A program made the position numbers and the translations under genes. A model generated the notes under the pieces. The model worked only from the letters and a program-made list of their open reading frames with translations. It made no database searches and had not been told where the DNA came from. This document shows positions 22,301 through 34,300 of a stretch of 64,000 bases of DNA, one piece after another (within the stretch, counting starts at the first letter, position 1; each line of letters begins with the position of its first letter). This DNA is from Branchinecta lynchi (lineage: Eukaryota > Arthropoda > Branchiopoda > Anostraca > Branchinectidae), in contig JAKZAP010000017.1 of the NCBI GenBank assembly GCA_023053575.1, positions 2,177,501-2,241,500 on the forward strand, in the 5' to 3' direction.

Positions 22301-25300
22301 TGACTTGAGAACAGCCGTTTCCCCGACCCGACCATCGTGGGGGGAGTCGGTGGATAGGGAGTCCGGAATCTAGTGGCGTGCATAACTTTTGAACAGGTGA
22401 TCGGATCTTGATGAAAATTGATATTTAGGATGACCTTGTGTCTCAGACACCTCACTTTAAATCCGGGCAGGATCCGATGACACTGGGGGGAGTTGGAGGA
22501 GGTAACCGGAAATTTTGAGAAACGCTTAAAGTGGAGGGATCGGGATGAAACTTGGTGGGAAAAACAAGCACAGGTCCTAGACACGTCATTGACATAACCG
22601 GACCGGATCCGACGACACTGGGAGGAGTTGGAGGAGGGAACCGGAAATTTTGAGAAACGCTTAAAGTGGAGGGATCGGGATGAAACTTGGTGGGAAAAAC
22701 AAGCACCGGTCCTCGACACGTCATTGACATAACCGGACCGGATCAGGGCACTGTGGGGAGTTGGGGTGGGGGTCCGGATTTCTAGCGATCCCGCGAGTTC
22801 GGCATACTTCCTGATGTCCTAGGGCGATGAAACTTGGCAGGTATGTCAGGGATCCGAACAGATTGACTTGAGAACAGCCGTTTCCCCGACCCGACCATCG
22901 TGGGGGGAGTGGGTGGATGGGGAGTCCGGAATCTAGTGGCGTGCATAACTTTTGAACGGGTGATCGGATTTGAATGAAACTTGTCTGGTGAGCTATCGCC
23001 TCGGACGTTCAGTGTCACGTCCGAGTCGGGTCCGATACCTGTGGGGATGGGGGGGGGGGGGTGGAAAACTCAAGAAACTCTAAAAGTAGAGGGATTGGGA
23101 CGAAACTTAATGGATGGAACAAGCATTAGGCCTAGATGAAATTGACGGAGCCAGATGGTTTCGGGGCTCTGTGGGGGGAGTTGGAGGGGGTTTCCTGGAA
23201 TTCCGGTAGTCGTGAGTTAGAATAGTTCCAGATGTTAAACGACAACGAAACTTTGCAGGCATATTAGCGACCCGAATTATCTTGACTTAAAAACCTGACA
23301 CAACATACCCCCGGAAACTTCCGTTCCTAGATCCGAGCATTTTTGGGGGAGCAAGAGAAGAGAAATATGGACTTCTATAAATTGCGAACGAGTGGTCTGA
23401 TTCGAGTGAAACTTCATGGGTGATACGAATCGATGGCCTCGACATGTAAAACATGCGTTCGAACCATATGCGACCACGATTAGGGGAATTGGGGGTGGGG
23501 GGACTTTTGACATGCACAAAAACCAAACGGATGGACCGAATGAGATGCAATTTGACAGTGCCGAGTTTATGCGGCCTAGATTTGTTATTTGGCGTCTGGG
23601 CCCGATTCGGCCAAGGTAGGGGGGGGGGGTACTGGAAACTTGCAGATAGGCTATGCTCCAATTTCAGTCAAACTTGATGAGGGAATTAAGAGATTGGGCC
23701 CGAACCGGCTCCGACAACATTGGTGGGAAGGGGGGGGGGGGGGTACCGGAACTTTCCAAAAATGCTCAGATTCGAGTGAAACTTGGTAGATGGTATAAAC
23801 GAAGATGCTTTAGGTGGTCGATTTTTTTTATTCCGAACCAGATTCGGCCACGGTAGGTGGAAATAGAGTGAGTACCGGAAATCGTGTAGCACGTCTAGGG
23901 ATCAAACAAATGGATTTATTGGGATGAAAGTTTGAACAGTCATGTGCATTTGCAATCGAGACGATGCCGGAACTGCTCAGAAATGAGTGAAACTAAATAT
24001 CCTATTTCTATTTCCGAACCGCCTTTTTGGATGGCGGGTGTATTTTGTGACGTTTTCATCTACTTTCTTGTACAGCCTACTCGTACAAGTGCCATATGAG
24101 CTCGTAGCTCTTGTTCTGCTGTGGTTTTACCCATTCTAACCACCTCAACCCATTTTGAATATGAATCAACCAATAATAAATACATATCACCATGAAATGG
24201 ACCGGCAAAATCCACATGGACCCTTGACCAAGGTTGCTCAGCATTCGGCCAATTCACATATATTCCAGGCGGACTTGCAGCCACAGTCATACATTCCTTG
24301 CATGACAAAGCAACTGATTCAATATCCGAGTCAATATCAGGCCACCACACTCGAGTACGTGCGAGCGCTTTCATCTTGACCATACCAATGTGTCCTGCAT
24401 GTAACTCATCCAAATACATCTTCCTCAACTTTTCTGGCAAAACAACTCGAATTCCACGCAGCACACATTGATTTTCAATCGTTAACTCAGATTGAACTCG
24501 ATAAAACGGCAACATTTCACTCGGTAAATCCTTCGGACTTCTAGGCCAACCCTCAACAATATACCGTGACACTTTCTGAAGGGTTTCGGACCTTTCAGTT
24601 CCAACTTTTACACTAGCAAAACCAACTGGCAACGACATCAACTGGTTTACGTTGACCAAATTCGACTCAAAAATCATCGGCTCATCAGTATTACTTTCGC
24701 GCATCAACATTTTGTATAGCCTTAGCCGGCTTGAACTTAATGACATACTGGTAACACGCCAATTGTACTGCCCAACGTTGGATCCGTGACGAAGATAATA
24801 CTGGTAGGCCACTCTTTTCCCCCGAAATCAAAGATAATGGGCGATTATCTGTACACAACTCAAACTTTCGTGAGTACAAATAAAAATGAAATTTCTTCAG
24901 CCCATACATTATTCCTAAACCTTCCCTTTCCAATTGGGAGTAGTTCTGCTCCGCAGGAGTCAGACGACGCGAGGCGAATGCAATGGGTCTGTCAGAACCA
25001 TCTGGCATGATGTGAGATATAACTGCTGCTACCGCAACTGGCGAAGCATCGCAAGTTAAAACTAAGGGCAACTCAGAACTGAAGTGCACTAGCACAGAGT
25101 CTGATGCTAAAATATCTTTCAATGCCTTGAATGCTTTCTGACAGTCCACATCCCACTCAAATGTACGACTCTTTCCCAATAATTGCGTTATTGGGTACAT
25201 CATATCCGCTGCATTTGGGATAAACTTCCGGTAGTAATTCACCATTCCCAAGAACATAGACACTTCGGACTTACTCTTAGGACTAGGCATGTTTACAATC

Positions 25301-28300
25301 GCTTCAACCTTTTTCATACTAGGAGTTAGCCAAGTCTCGCTTACAGTAAACCCGAAATAATCAACAGAAGGCTGCAGAAATGCACACTTTGACAATTTCA
25401 CTTTCAGACCATACTCTCTGAACTTCAAAAGCACTTTCCGCAGATTTGCTAAATGCTCCTCGTCAGTTTCACCTGAAACGATCACATCATCCAAGATGTA
25501 TGCTACACCATTGACATCAACCAATATGATATCCATCGTATGCTGAAATATCGCACAAGCAGACGAAACACCGAAAGGCAACCTTTTGTACTTATAGAGG
25601 CCTTGGTGCGTATTCACCGTTACACACTCCTGAGACTCGTCATCCAACTCCAACTGCAGATACGCATGACGCAAATCTAACTTGCTGAATCTTTTCCCTT
25701 TTCGCAATCGAGCTAACATTTCCTCTGCAGCAGGCAAAGGATGCTCGTATTCCTGAATCTGAGAATTGACCGTCACTTTGAAATCTCCACAGATTCTTAC
25801 TGATCCATCAGGCTTCAGGATTGGAACAACAGGCACAGCCCACTCACTGTACTGCACTTTCTCAATTATGCCTTGTGCTTCCAATTGATTCAACTCCATT
25901 GACACTTTGTCACGTATCGCGATTGGCACTACTCTTGGCTTGTAAAAGCGCGGTTTAGCATCCTCTTGAAGCTTTATCGTCGCTTTAATTCCTTTCACTT
26001 TGCCCAATTTCTCATCGAACACATCTTGAAATTCGCTTACCAGCTTTTTCACCTCACTGTCTGATCCATTTGTGATCTGCTTGATTTCTGGCCAGTTAAG
26101 CTTGATACTGCTTAACCAATTCCTTCCCAATAGGGTGGAATCACAATTATCCACCACTATCACTGGTAAAACGTAGGATTTTCCATCATACTCGACGGTA
26201 ACATCAAGTTCACCACACACTGGTACAGCTGTGCCATTGAATGCTCTCAATGACAAATCACACGGTCTCATTTCCTGTCCATATTGAATCTCCTTCAGCC
26301 GCGACTTTGGCAATACTGTAACCGCTGAGCCTGTATCCAGCTCCATTTCCATAGCTGTGCCATTTATTCTCACTGGCACCAGTATGGGATCGACAACCTG
26401 TCCTCTGCTTGACAAGTTGAATATTGGTAAATCTTCCGACACTGTCGTCTCTAACTTCCCACGATTGATGGATTTCACTTCAGCTCTTCTCTTGAACCCC
26501 GCTTTGCCAGTCCTGTCTCCACCCTTAGGTGGCATCACACTTCCATTTGACTTGCATGCTGGCTTTATATGCCCCTTCAAGCCACACCCATGACAAGTCG
26601 CATCTTTGACCTTGCAAAATTTTGCAACATGTCCAACTTTCATGCAAGCATAGCACGACACTTGACTATTACCACTAGACTGTCCTAGTTTGGGCGAATA
26701 GTGAAGTTGCGGATATTTGCTCACGTATTTCACAGGAATTTGCATCTTCATCTTCTCTGTCTCTGATTTTGCCGCTAAAACACTCTGTGTGATCCTTAGA
26801 GCCTTTTCAACTGTGAGGCTTTCCTCAGTTAACAGCCGTTTTTGGACTGCAGATGATTGTAGCCAACAAACAAATCTATCTCGCAAAGCCTCATTCAAGA
26901 AAGTTCCAAACTCACACGATTCAGCCAGTCTCTTGAGTTCATTCAGGTATGTAGCTGCGAGTTCACCTTGCTGTTGGCTACGACCATAAAACTTGAACCT
27001 TTCCGCAATAACAAAACGCTTTGGGGAATAATGTTCCAAAGCCTTAGCTTTGATGTCACTGTACGGAACCTCATTAAGTCTCTTAGGAAGAACCACTTGC
27101 CTGATGGCTGAATAAGTTTCTGACCCACAACTAGTCAGAAATATGGCTCTCTGCCTTGAAGCTTCTGTAACTCCGTTTGCTTCAAAGTACATCTCCAACT
27201 GTTCCACGTATTCTGCAAAGTCATCATCTTTGTGATACTGACGTATCTGTCCAATCAGTGGACCATGGCTGCTGGATGGGGTTACACCCTCATTTCCAAA
27301 CACACTGCCCTTACTTTCAGGCATATTGGCACCTTAACTGCACAATATAACACTGCAAAGTCTTTCCGAATAATCCTCGTCGCCAATGTTTTGTCCGATC
27401 ACGCGATTAACACCGATAACACAAAATATAGTTTTATTGGGAAACTAGTTGGAGAGAGTATTCATCCTTGAACTCAACTGCTTACAATGATGATAAACAA
27501 TAAACACAAGACGACCCCCGCTAGGTGGCGGACCACAGTACTAATTTACACCGCTAGGTAATTCAATTCAATTCAATACATTTTATTCCGGTAACTAAGA
27601 CCATAATTTGAGAACACACATAACGACACTAATAAAATGAAAAACAAAACAAAACCAAGACCATATTACCCTCTATCAATAGGCTCATATAACTGTTTCC
27701 ATACTGGAAGTGAAAGCCGTAGGAGCGAAGTACTCAATTGACAAATAAGGGTATTGTCGCTTGCAAGAAGCCGTTTTCTCAGAGACTCACGACACAGCCA
27801 ATGCAGCTCATAAAAATTCGGGACATTATGATCAGAAAACACTTCACTAGCACTTGTAAAACGAGGGATTTTATGAAGAAATCGAAAAATATCATTATAC
27901 GCAATACGCAGCTCGCTTATTCCTTTCTTCGTAAAAGAACAAACAAGAGAAAGACCGAAAATACTTGTACAATACGACCGAAAAAGAAACGTCTTAACGT
28001 CGGGAGTAAAATGGTGGAAATTCCGCAACAGCATATTTCCACGTGTATAAACCGATTTCAACGAATGACGAATGTGGGTATCATCAACAAGATGCTCATT
28101 AAACACAAACCCGAGGTATCGAAATTGTGAAACAAATGAAAGCACACTACCATTCAGAAGAATAGGCGGAATAAACGGGGCGACAGAACCCTTAGGCCTA
28201 AAACAAACACATTCAGTTTTTGCAGAGTTAAAAATGATATCATTTTCATCTGCAAACGATTGGCAAATTCGCAGTAATTTATTCAGGGCATTAGGGCATG

Positions 28301-31300
28301 TTGTTAGCAAAACTAGATCATCGGCATAACTAATATTATTTATGCTACAAAACCCGACGTGGCAACCAATGCCACTAGCACTTAAACGTTTGTTTAGATC
28401 GTCGCAATAAACCGTAAACAAAAATGCGGAAAGCACGCCCCCTTGCCGTACTCCGTTAATAACAGAGAAAGGGGAACTTAGCTCAGACCCCCATCGTACC
28501 AAAAATCGCTGGTGCTGGAACCAATACGCAAGAACACGCAGGTAAGGTAGAGGAACACCTCTTTTTCGAAGGATTAGAAGGAGCTTTCGCTGATTCACTC
28601 GATCAAATGCTTTCTTAACATCCACGAAGCAAGCATACACGTACGTTCCAAAAAGCCAGTAGTACTCAATGACAGCACGCAAAACGAATATAGCAAACTC
28701 AACCGATAACTTCTTTTTATACGCAAACTGATTTTCGGTAGTCCCTAGGAAGTTACTCAACCGACCAAGGAGAAGCCGCTCTAGAACTTTGGACATCGTT
28801 GACGCTAGAGCAATGGGTCGAAAATTATCTGCCTTCGACGAATCTTTTAGTCGATTTTTCTGCAGTGGCACAAGTAAAACTTCCATCAACGAATCAGGAA
28901 GAAAACCGTGTCTAACCATTAGAGAAAATAATATCGCAATGTAAGGCGAAATAACGGTCACGCAAAACTTAAGGTGGTTGGAAGTCAAACAATCACGTCC
29001 ACCGGCAGAATTACCACGTAAATTTTGTATCGCTAACATAACTTCTGAAGTTGTAAAATCAGCAACACTAGTAGACATAGTACGATCATCAAGAACGTCT
29101 GCAAAACCAGCGTGGGGAACAGAACTAAATATATTAGCGAAATGGCTTCTCCAAAAATCGCATATCTGACCAGGAGAATTTCTATCTTCAACAACAACGG
29201 GCAGGACTGAAGATCGACGGTTGGAAGCACTTATTTCCGTCCAGAAAACACTAAAATGCTTATTACGGTAATTTGCAGCCATTTGGTTAGCGCGTATCGC
29301 CAGCTCTTGAGAACGTACCCAACGGAGCATACTTTTGACACGGCTTTTCCAGATACGTCGGGTATTATCGAGAAAACCTCCGCTCACACTACCTTCTCTT
29401 ACCCACTGCAGAAACCAGTATCTGGCCATATCATAACAGGGTTTAACGAACACAGACCAACCGGGGACGACATATTTCCGGTTACGCACTCTAGAAGATG
29501 CACAGGGAATCGACTTTTTAGCAGAAAGAAGTAGAATCGAGCAAATAGACATGAACATATCAAGGATTTCGCTTTTGTGCATATCACAACTACATATAGT
29601 TTCACCACAATTTACAAGGTCGTCGAAAATCGGTAGGTTATCTAAACCCGCTGAAACTGCATTTTTATAGTCACTCAGCTGTAACTGGCTTGCATCGGAC
29701 CAAAGTAGCTTCTCGAACTTACGGGCAGTGCTGGGATCAGTAACTAATTCACAACACTCTACCGACAGATGACACTGCACTGGAAAGTGGTCAGAACCGA
29801 TTGTGTCAAGGCGAACTTCTACATCGGTCAAAGTGCCTAAAATTCGATCACTGACCAGAAAGTGGTCCAGCCAAGATCGCGCATGGCACGAGTTGCTGAG
29901 GAATGTGAACCTGTCTGGGGGCGGCGCTAGCTGGTCGGCAATGTGAAGACCATTTTCATTACAGTAGTTCACTAACTCGTCATGGAAAACAGTTTTCTTT
30001 AGCAGATTGGAGTTGAAATCACCGGCAATAATCACCGCACTTATATTGGGAAAAGCGGTGTGAAATCCAGTAATATTATCCAGAGCGGCCCTTAGCTCAG
30101 AGACGTTCTCGGTCGAGCACACAGGCATGTATACATTGAACAGCAAATGTTTCCAATATCAGTAGAAACATGCAGCACTTGAATGCGATCATTATCAATT
30201 TCTAGAGGCTTAACTGACGGTGCAAGTGATCTGTGCCACATCGCAGAGAGACCGCCCGATGGACGACCTCTACGGAGCTGAGAGTCATAACACACTGAAG
30301 ACTTAGAAGACACAATAAAGTCAGAATTCAAATTTTCGAGTTTACCAAATTCAGAAGGAGGGAGCATAGTCTCTTGAAGCAAAATGATGTGATTTGAATT
30401 GCAAAGCATCATAATCTGCTGCAGACGAAGACGAGCTGAGCAACAGTTATACGATACTATTTTCACCGTCATTAGTTATCGTTTTGAGACGGGTCACTCT
30501 GAGAGTCGCTAGCAGCTGGGTGCTCATAGAACTTTCTGAAAAGGATCCCAGCAGGCCAAAATTTCGCATTTAACAATCTATCCAGATAGATACTAGGCAC
30601 CTCTATCTTGAAAGGGCAATACGTATTGAACTTGGTGGGAACCGGAACGCAACTAGCTTGACACTTAAGAGCTTTGGCCACGAAATTTTGAACTTCATCA
30701 GATGTGGTATTGGGCGCAAAACGTGTCACAAACACCTTAGATGTGCGGATAGCAGCAACGGATTTAAGGCTACATCTTTTATCGAACGAATTGCCAATGT
30801 TCTGCGGAACTCTCTTATTGTTCTGTGAAGAGTTATTACTTCTTCCATCCCGTAGAATAACACGAGGCTGCATTCCATTCACTCTCGCAGGTCTCCTAAC
30901 AGCCCCGCTGTACGTACCGTCATGCAGGTAATGCTCGTAATAACATATACAACAGCAGATGAGACACAGAATAGCGACATGAAAGTTCACTGTATTTATT
31001 GTATGACAACTGTATATATGCTTTAGTTGTAGGTGAATGACAAGTGCCAATCAATTCGCTCGCGCATGAAATGTTGTGCCGCATTTGTTTTGAAATTAAA
31101 TTAAATTAAATTAACTTCAAGAAACTGCGGTCTTGCTATTTCTTCTCTGAAATCGAAACCTGCTCGCAAGAAGAAATACCAGTAAAACTGAAGGCAGAGA
31201 AAATTAAGTTACTGGGTGCCAATGCGGGATTACAAAATCTAAAACTCCTTCCAAAATGAAAATACCCTAATGTCACCTACTTAATAATAATAATAATAAT

Positions 31301-34300
31301 AGATTTGTCGCCCATCATAAAGAAGAAGAAAAAGAACAAGAAAGAAATTAAAAAAAGGACATTACTGTCAACAGAAATAACGAAAAGAACACAAGAAACT
31401 TAAAAAGAAAACCCCACACACAGACAGAATTTACACTGAGTAAAGCATATAGGTCGTACTACTCCACAGGGGCGTCACTATGGGGGGGGGGGTCCTCCCC
31501 CCCCGCAAGGTCTTGAGAAAGTACTTTTGTCGGGCGAATTTCACTGGTTTGTCGGCACGAAGAGCCGGCAAACACAGAAGAAATAAATTTTGTATCATTT
31601 TGTCGGGCGTCAGTCGACTCGTCGGCACATCGGGTTCTTTATATACGCAAGAAATAAGATCCTGCAAACCTTTGTCGGGCAAAACACTGAAGAAATCGAA
31701 TTCTGCATGCTTGTGTCGTGTCTCGATATTGTCGTCGGCACATCGGGTTCTTTTATACAGAAGGAATCCAGAAAGAATTTTTTTTTAGGTTTTTGTTGGG
31801 CGTCGGTCGACTCGTCGACACATCCAGTTCTTTTTATACACAAGAAATGAAATCCTGCAAACATTTGTCGGGCAAAGAACTGCATAAATAGAATTCCGCA
31901 TGCTTTTGTCGTTCCTCGGTATTCTCGTCGTCATATCGGGCTGTTTTTATACTTAAGGGATCCGGAATAAATCAAATTTTGTATGCTTTTGTCAGGCGTC
32001 GGTCGACTCGTCGACAGATTGGGTTTTTTATATACGCAAGAAATAAGATCCTGCAAACATTTGTCGGGCAAAACACTTAAGAAATCGATTTCTGAGTGCT
32101 TTTATCGTGCCTTGGTATTCTTGTCGACACGTCGAGTTCTTTTTGTACAGAAGGAATGCAGAAGAATTTTATTTTTAGGTTTTTGTCGGGTGTCGGTTGA
32201 CTCGTCGGCACATCGAGTTCTTTTTATACGCAAGAAATGAAATCCTGCAAACATTTGTCGGGCAAAGCACTGCATAAATAGCTTTTGCTTTTGTCTAAAT
32301 GCTCATGCTTTTGTCGTGCCTCGGTATTCTCGTCGTCATATCGGGCTGTTTTTATACTTAAGGGATCCAGAATAAATCAATTGTTGTATGCTTTTGTCAG
32401 GCGTCGGTCGACTCGTCGACAGATTGGGTTTTTTATATACGCAAGAAATAAGATCCTGCAAACATTTGTCGGGCAAAACACTTCAGAAATCGAATTCTGA
32501 GTGCTTTTATCGTGCCTCGGTATTCTTGTCGACACGTCCGGTTCTTTTTGTACAGAAGGAATGCAGAAGAATTTTTTTTTTAGGTTTTTGTCGGGTGTCG
32601 GTTGACTCGTCGGCACATCGAGTTCTTTTTATACGCAAGAAATGAAATCCTTCAAACATTTGTCGAGCCTAGCACTGCAGAAATCGAATTCTGGATGCTT
32701 TTGTCGTGCCTCCGTATTCTTGTCGTCACATCGGGTTCTTTTTATGCATAAAGGATCCAGAAGAAATAAACTTTCTATGCTTTTGTCGGACGTTGCTCGT
32801 CCCCTTCGACATTGGGTTCTTCTTATACATATGAAATCAAATTTTGCAAACTTTGTCGGGCGCACCCGGGAAGTTCAAGTTTCATCGGCACAGGGTTATT
32901 CTTACACGTAAGAAATCAAGTTCTGTACAGTCTAGTCGAACAAAACACAGAAATAGTCAAATGCTCGATGTTTTTTTCGGGCGTCGGTACTCTCGTCGGC
33001 ACATCGGGTTGTTTTTACACGAAAAAAAAAATTAAATCTGTAAATTTTTATCAGGCGCATGTCGAAACTTCAAGTCTCGTCGGTACATCGGCCTCTATTT
33101 ACACGTAAAACATAAAGTACTTTACAGTTGAACAAAGTACTTTAAAAATTGAATTGTGAATGCTTTTGTCGGTCGTCGGTATCGTACATATGGTCTTTTT
33201 ATACGTAAGAAATCAAATTCTCGAAACACGGGCGCAAATTTTTCCCTAAAAAGTACAGATTTATAAATATCTCGCCGGCGTTGCGGTTTGAAACAAGTTA
33301 AAAGCCGGAAATTGTATGGAACTATAGCTAGATTTTTCCGGAAAAAAGGAGATTTAAAAAATGTCACCTGCAGCGCTTGGTTTAACTTGTCTTGGTACAG
33401 TCGCTGGAAGCTTCGCTTTTTAGCGAAAGCTAAAATGAAAAGCCGAATATGTGAACGTTAATATAAGAAATTGTACCAAAGGAATAATCTTAAATTTAGT
33501 TTGGCGTTTTAGGATTGAGATTCGCGGGGGGCTGAATCACGTTAAAAGCTAGAACTTGCATGGTAGGTATAGCTAAATTTTTCCGGAAAAAACTTCGCCT
33601 GCGGTGCTTTACTTGTTCTTGGTACAGTCGTTGGGAGCTTCGCTTTTTAGCCAAAGCTAAAATGAAAAGTCGAATAACGTTAATATAAGAAATTGTACCA
33701 AAGGAATAATCTTAAATTTAGTTTGGCGTTTTAGGACTGAGATTTGCGGGGGGCTGAATCAAGTTAAAAGCTAGAACTTGTATGGTAGGTATAGCTAAAT
33801 TTTTCCGGTGCTGCGGTGCTTAGTGTAACTTTTTCTTGGTACAGTCGTTAGAGCTTCGCTTTTTAGCGAAAGCTAAAATGAAAAGCCAAATATTTGAACT
33901 TTAATATACGAAATTGTATCAAAGGAATAATCTCAACTGGTGCATTACAGTTAGTTTTACCCCCGCTTCTATTCTGTGTTGGCGGGAAATGTACGCCGTT
34001 TTTTGTCGGCACATTTTTGAGTCCGTCGGCACAAACCGGACGCCCCCCCCCCCCCCCCATAAGATAAAAGACTAGTGACACCCCTGCTACTCCATACTTT
34101 GAAGACAATCTGCTATTACTTGTCCAAGGTGGAACCCTCAGCAGATACTTTACATATTTGTAAAAATATTCACGAATGCCTTTCATACCTGAGCAGGAAA
34201 AAGCTTCCAAAAAGGGGCCAAAGCAATAACGTGCGGAACTACAAAGGAATTATACATTTTAGCAAGAATAAATCTATTAAACTTCAATTTCATAGAAACA

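Larger units (their letters stand above)
27563..30925 (-). mobile_element. LINE (CR1-like group) inserted in the gypsy LTR
   Basis: Exact 7-bp target duplication AGGTAAT (27556-27562 and 30926-30932). In its own orientation the 3' end is AATAAAATGTATTGAATTGA with a short ATTGA repeat tail, typical of CR1-like elements. Two coding regions, ORF1 then ORF2, are joined by a TAATG overlap. The 5' end lacks a normal start for ORF1 and may be truncated. Confidence 0.9.
20098..30954 (-). mobile_element. Ty3/gypsy-type LTR retrotransposon with two nested insertions
   Basis: A minus-strand element bounded by 198-bp LTRs (20098-20295; 27387-27562 plus 30933-30954) and a 6-bp duplication GCAGAT (20092-20097 and 30955-30960). 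The LTRs begin TGTTGT and end ACAACA in both readings. A polypurine GGGGAAGG lies next to the left LTR, and TGGCGACGAGGATT, a tRNA-CCA-type primer site, lies one base inside the right LTR. Domains run gag, protease, RT, RNase H, integrase. The LTRs differ at about three positions, so the insertion is fairly young. It is broken by a frameshift near the RNase H/integrase border, a 3-kb insert in the integrase and a LINE in the right LTR. No envelope gene is seen. Confidence 0.93.

Noticed and set aside
21402..22719. Long minus-strand ORFs with SKFPV/PPTPPS-like repeats
   Set aside because: Frames arise from near-identical array units; no codon bias or family motif, and other frames are equally open.
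21129..24108. CRISPR-like array
   Set aside because: Units are degenerate, unevenly spaced and in an animal intron; there are no identical repeats with unique spacers.
20098..30954. Endogenous retrovirus with envelope
   Set aside because: No envelope-like ORF between integrase and the left LTR; order and motifs fit a plain Ty3/gypsy element.
31480..32911. Repeated + strand ORFs with [16 protein letters not shown] peptides
   Set aside because: They follow the 405-bp and shorter tandem units of hAT 2 and are broken by stops at unit borders.
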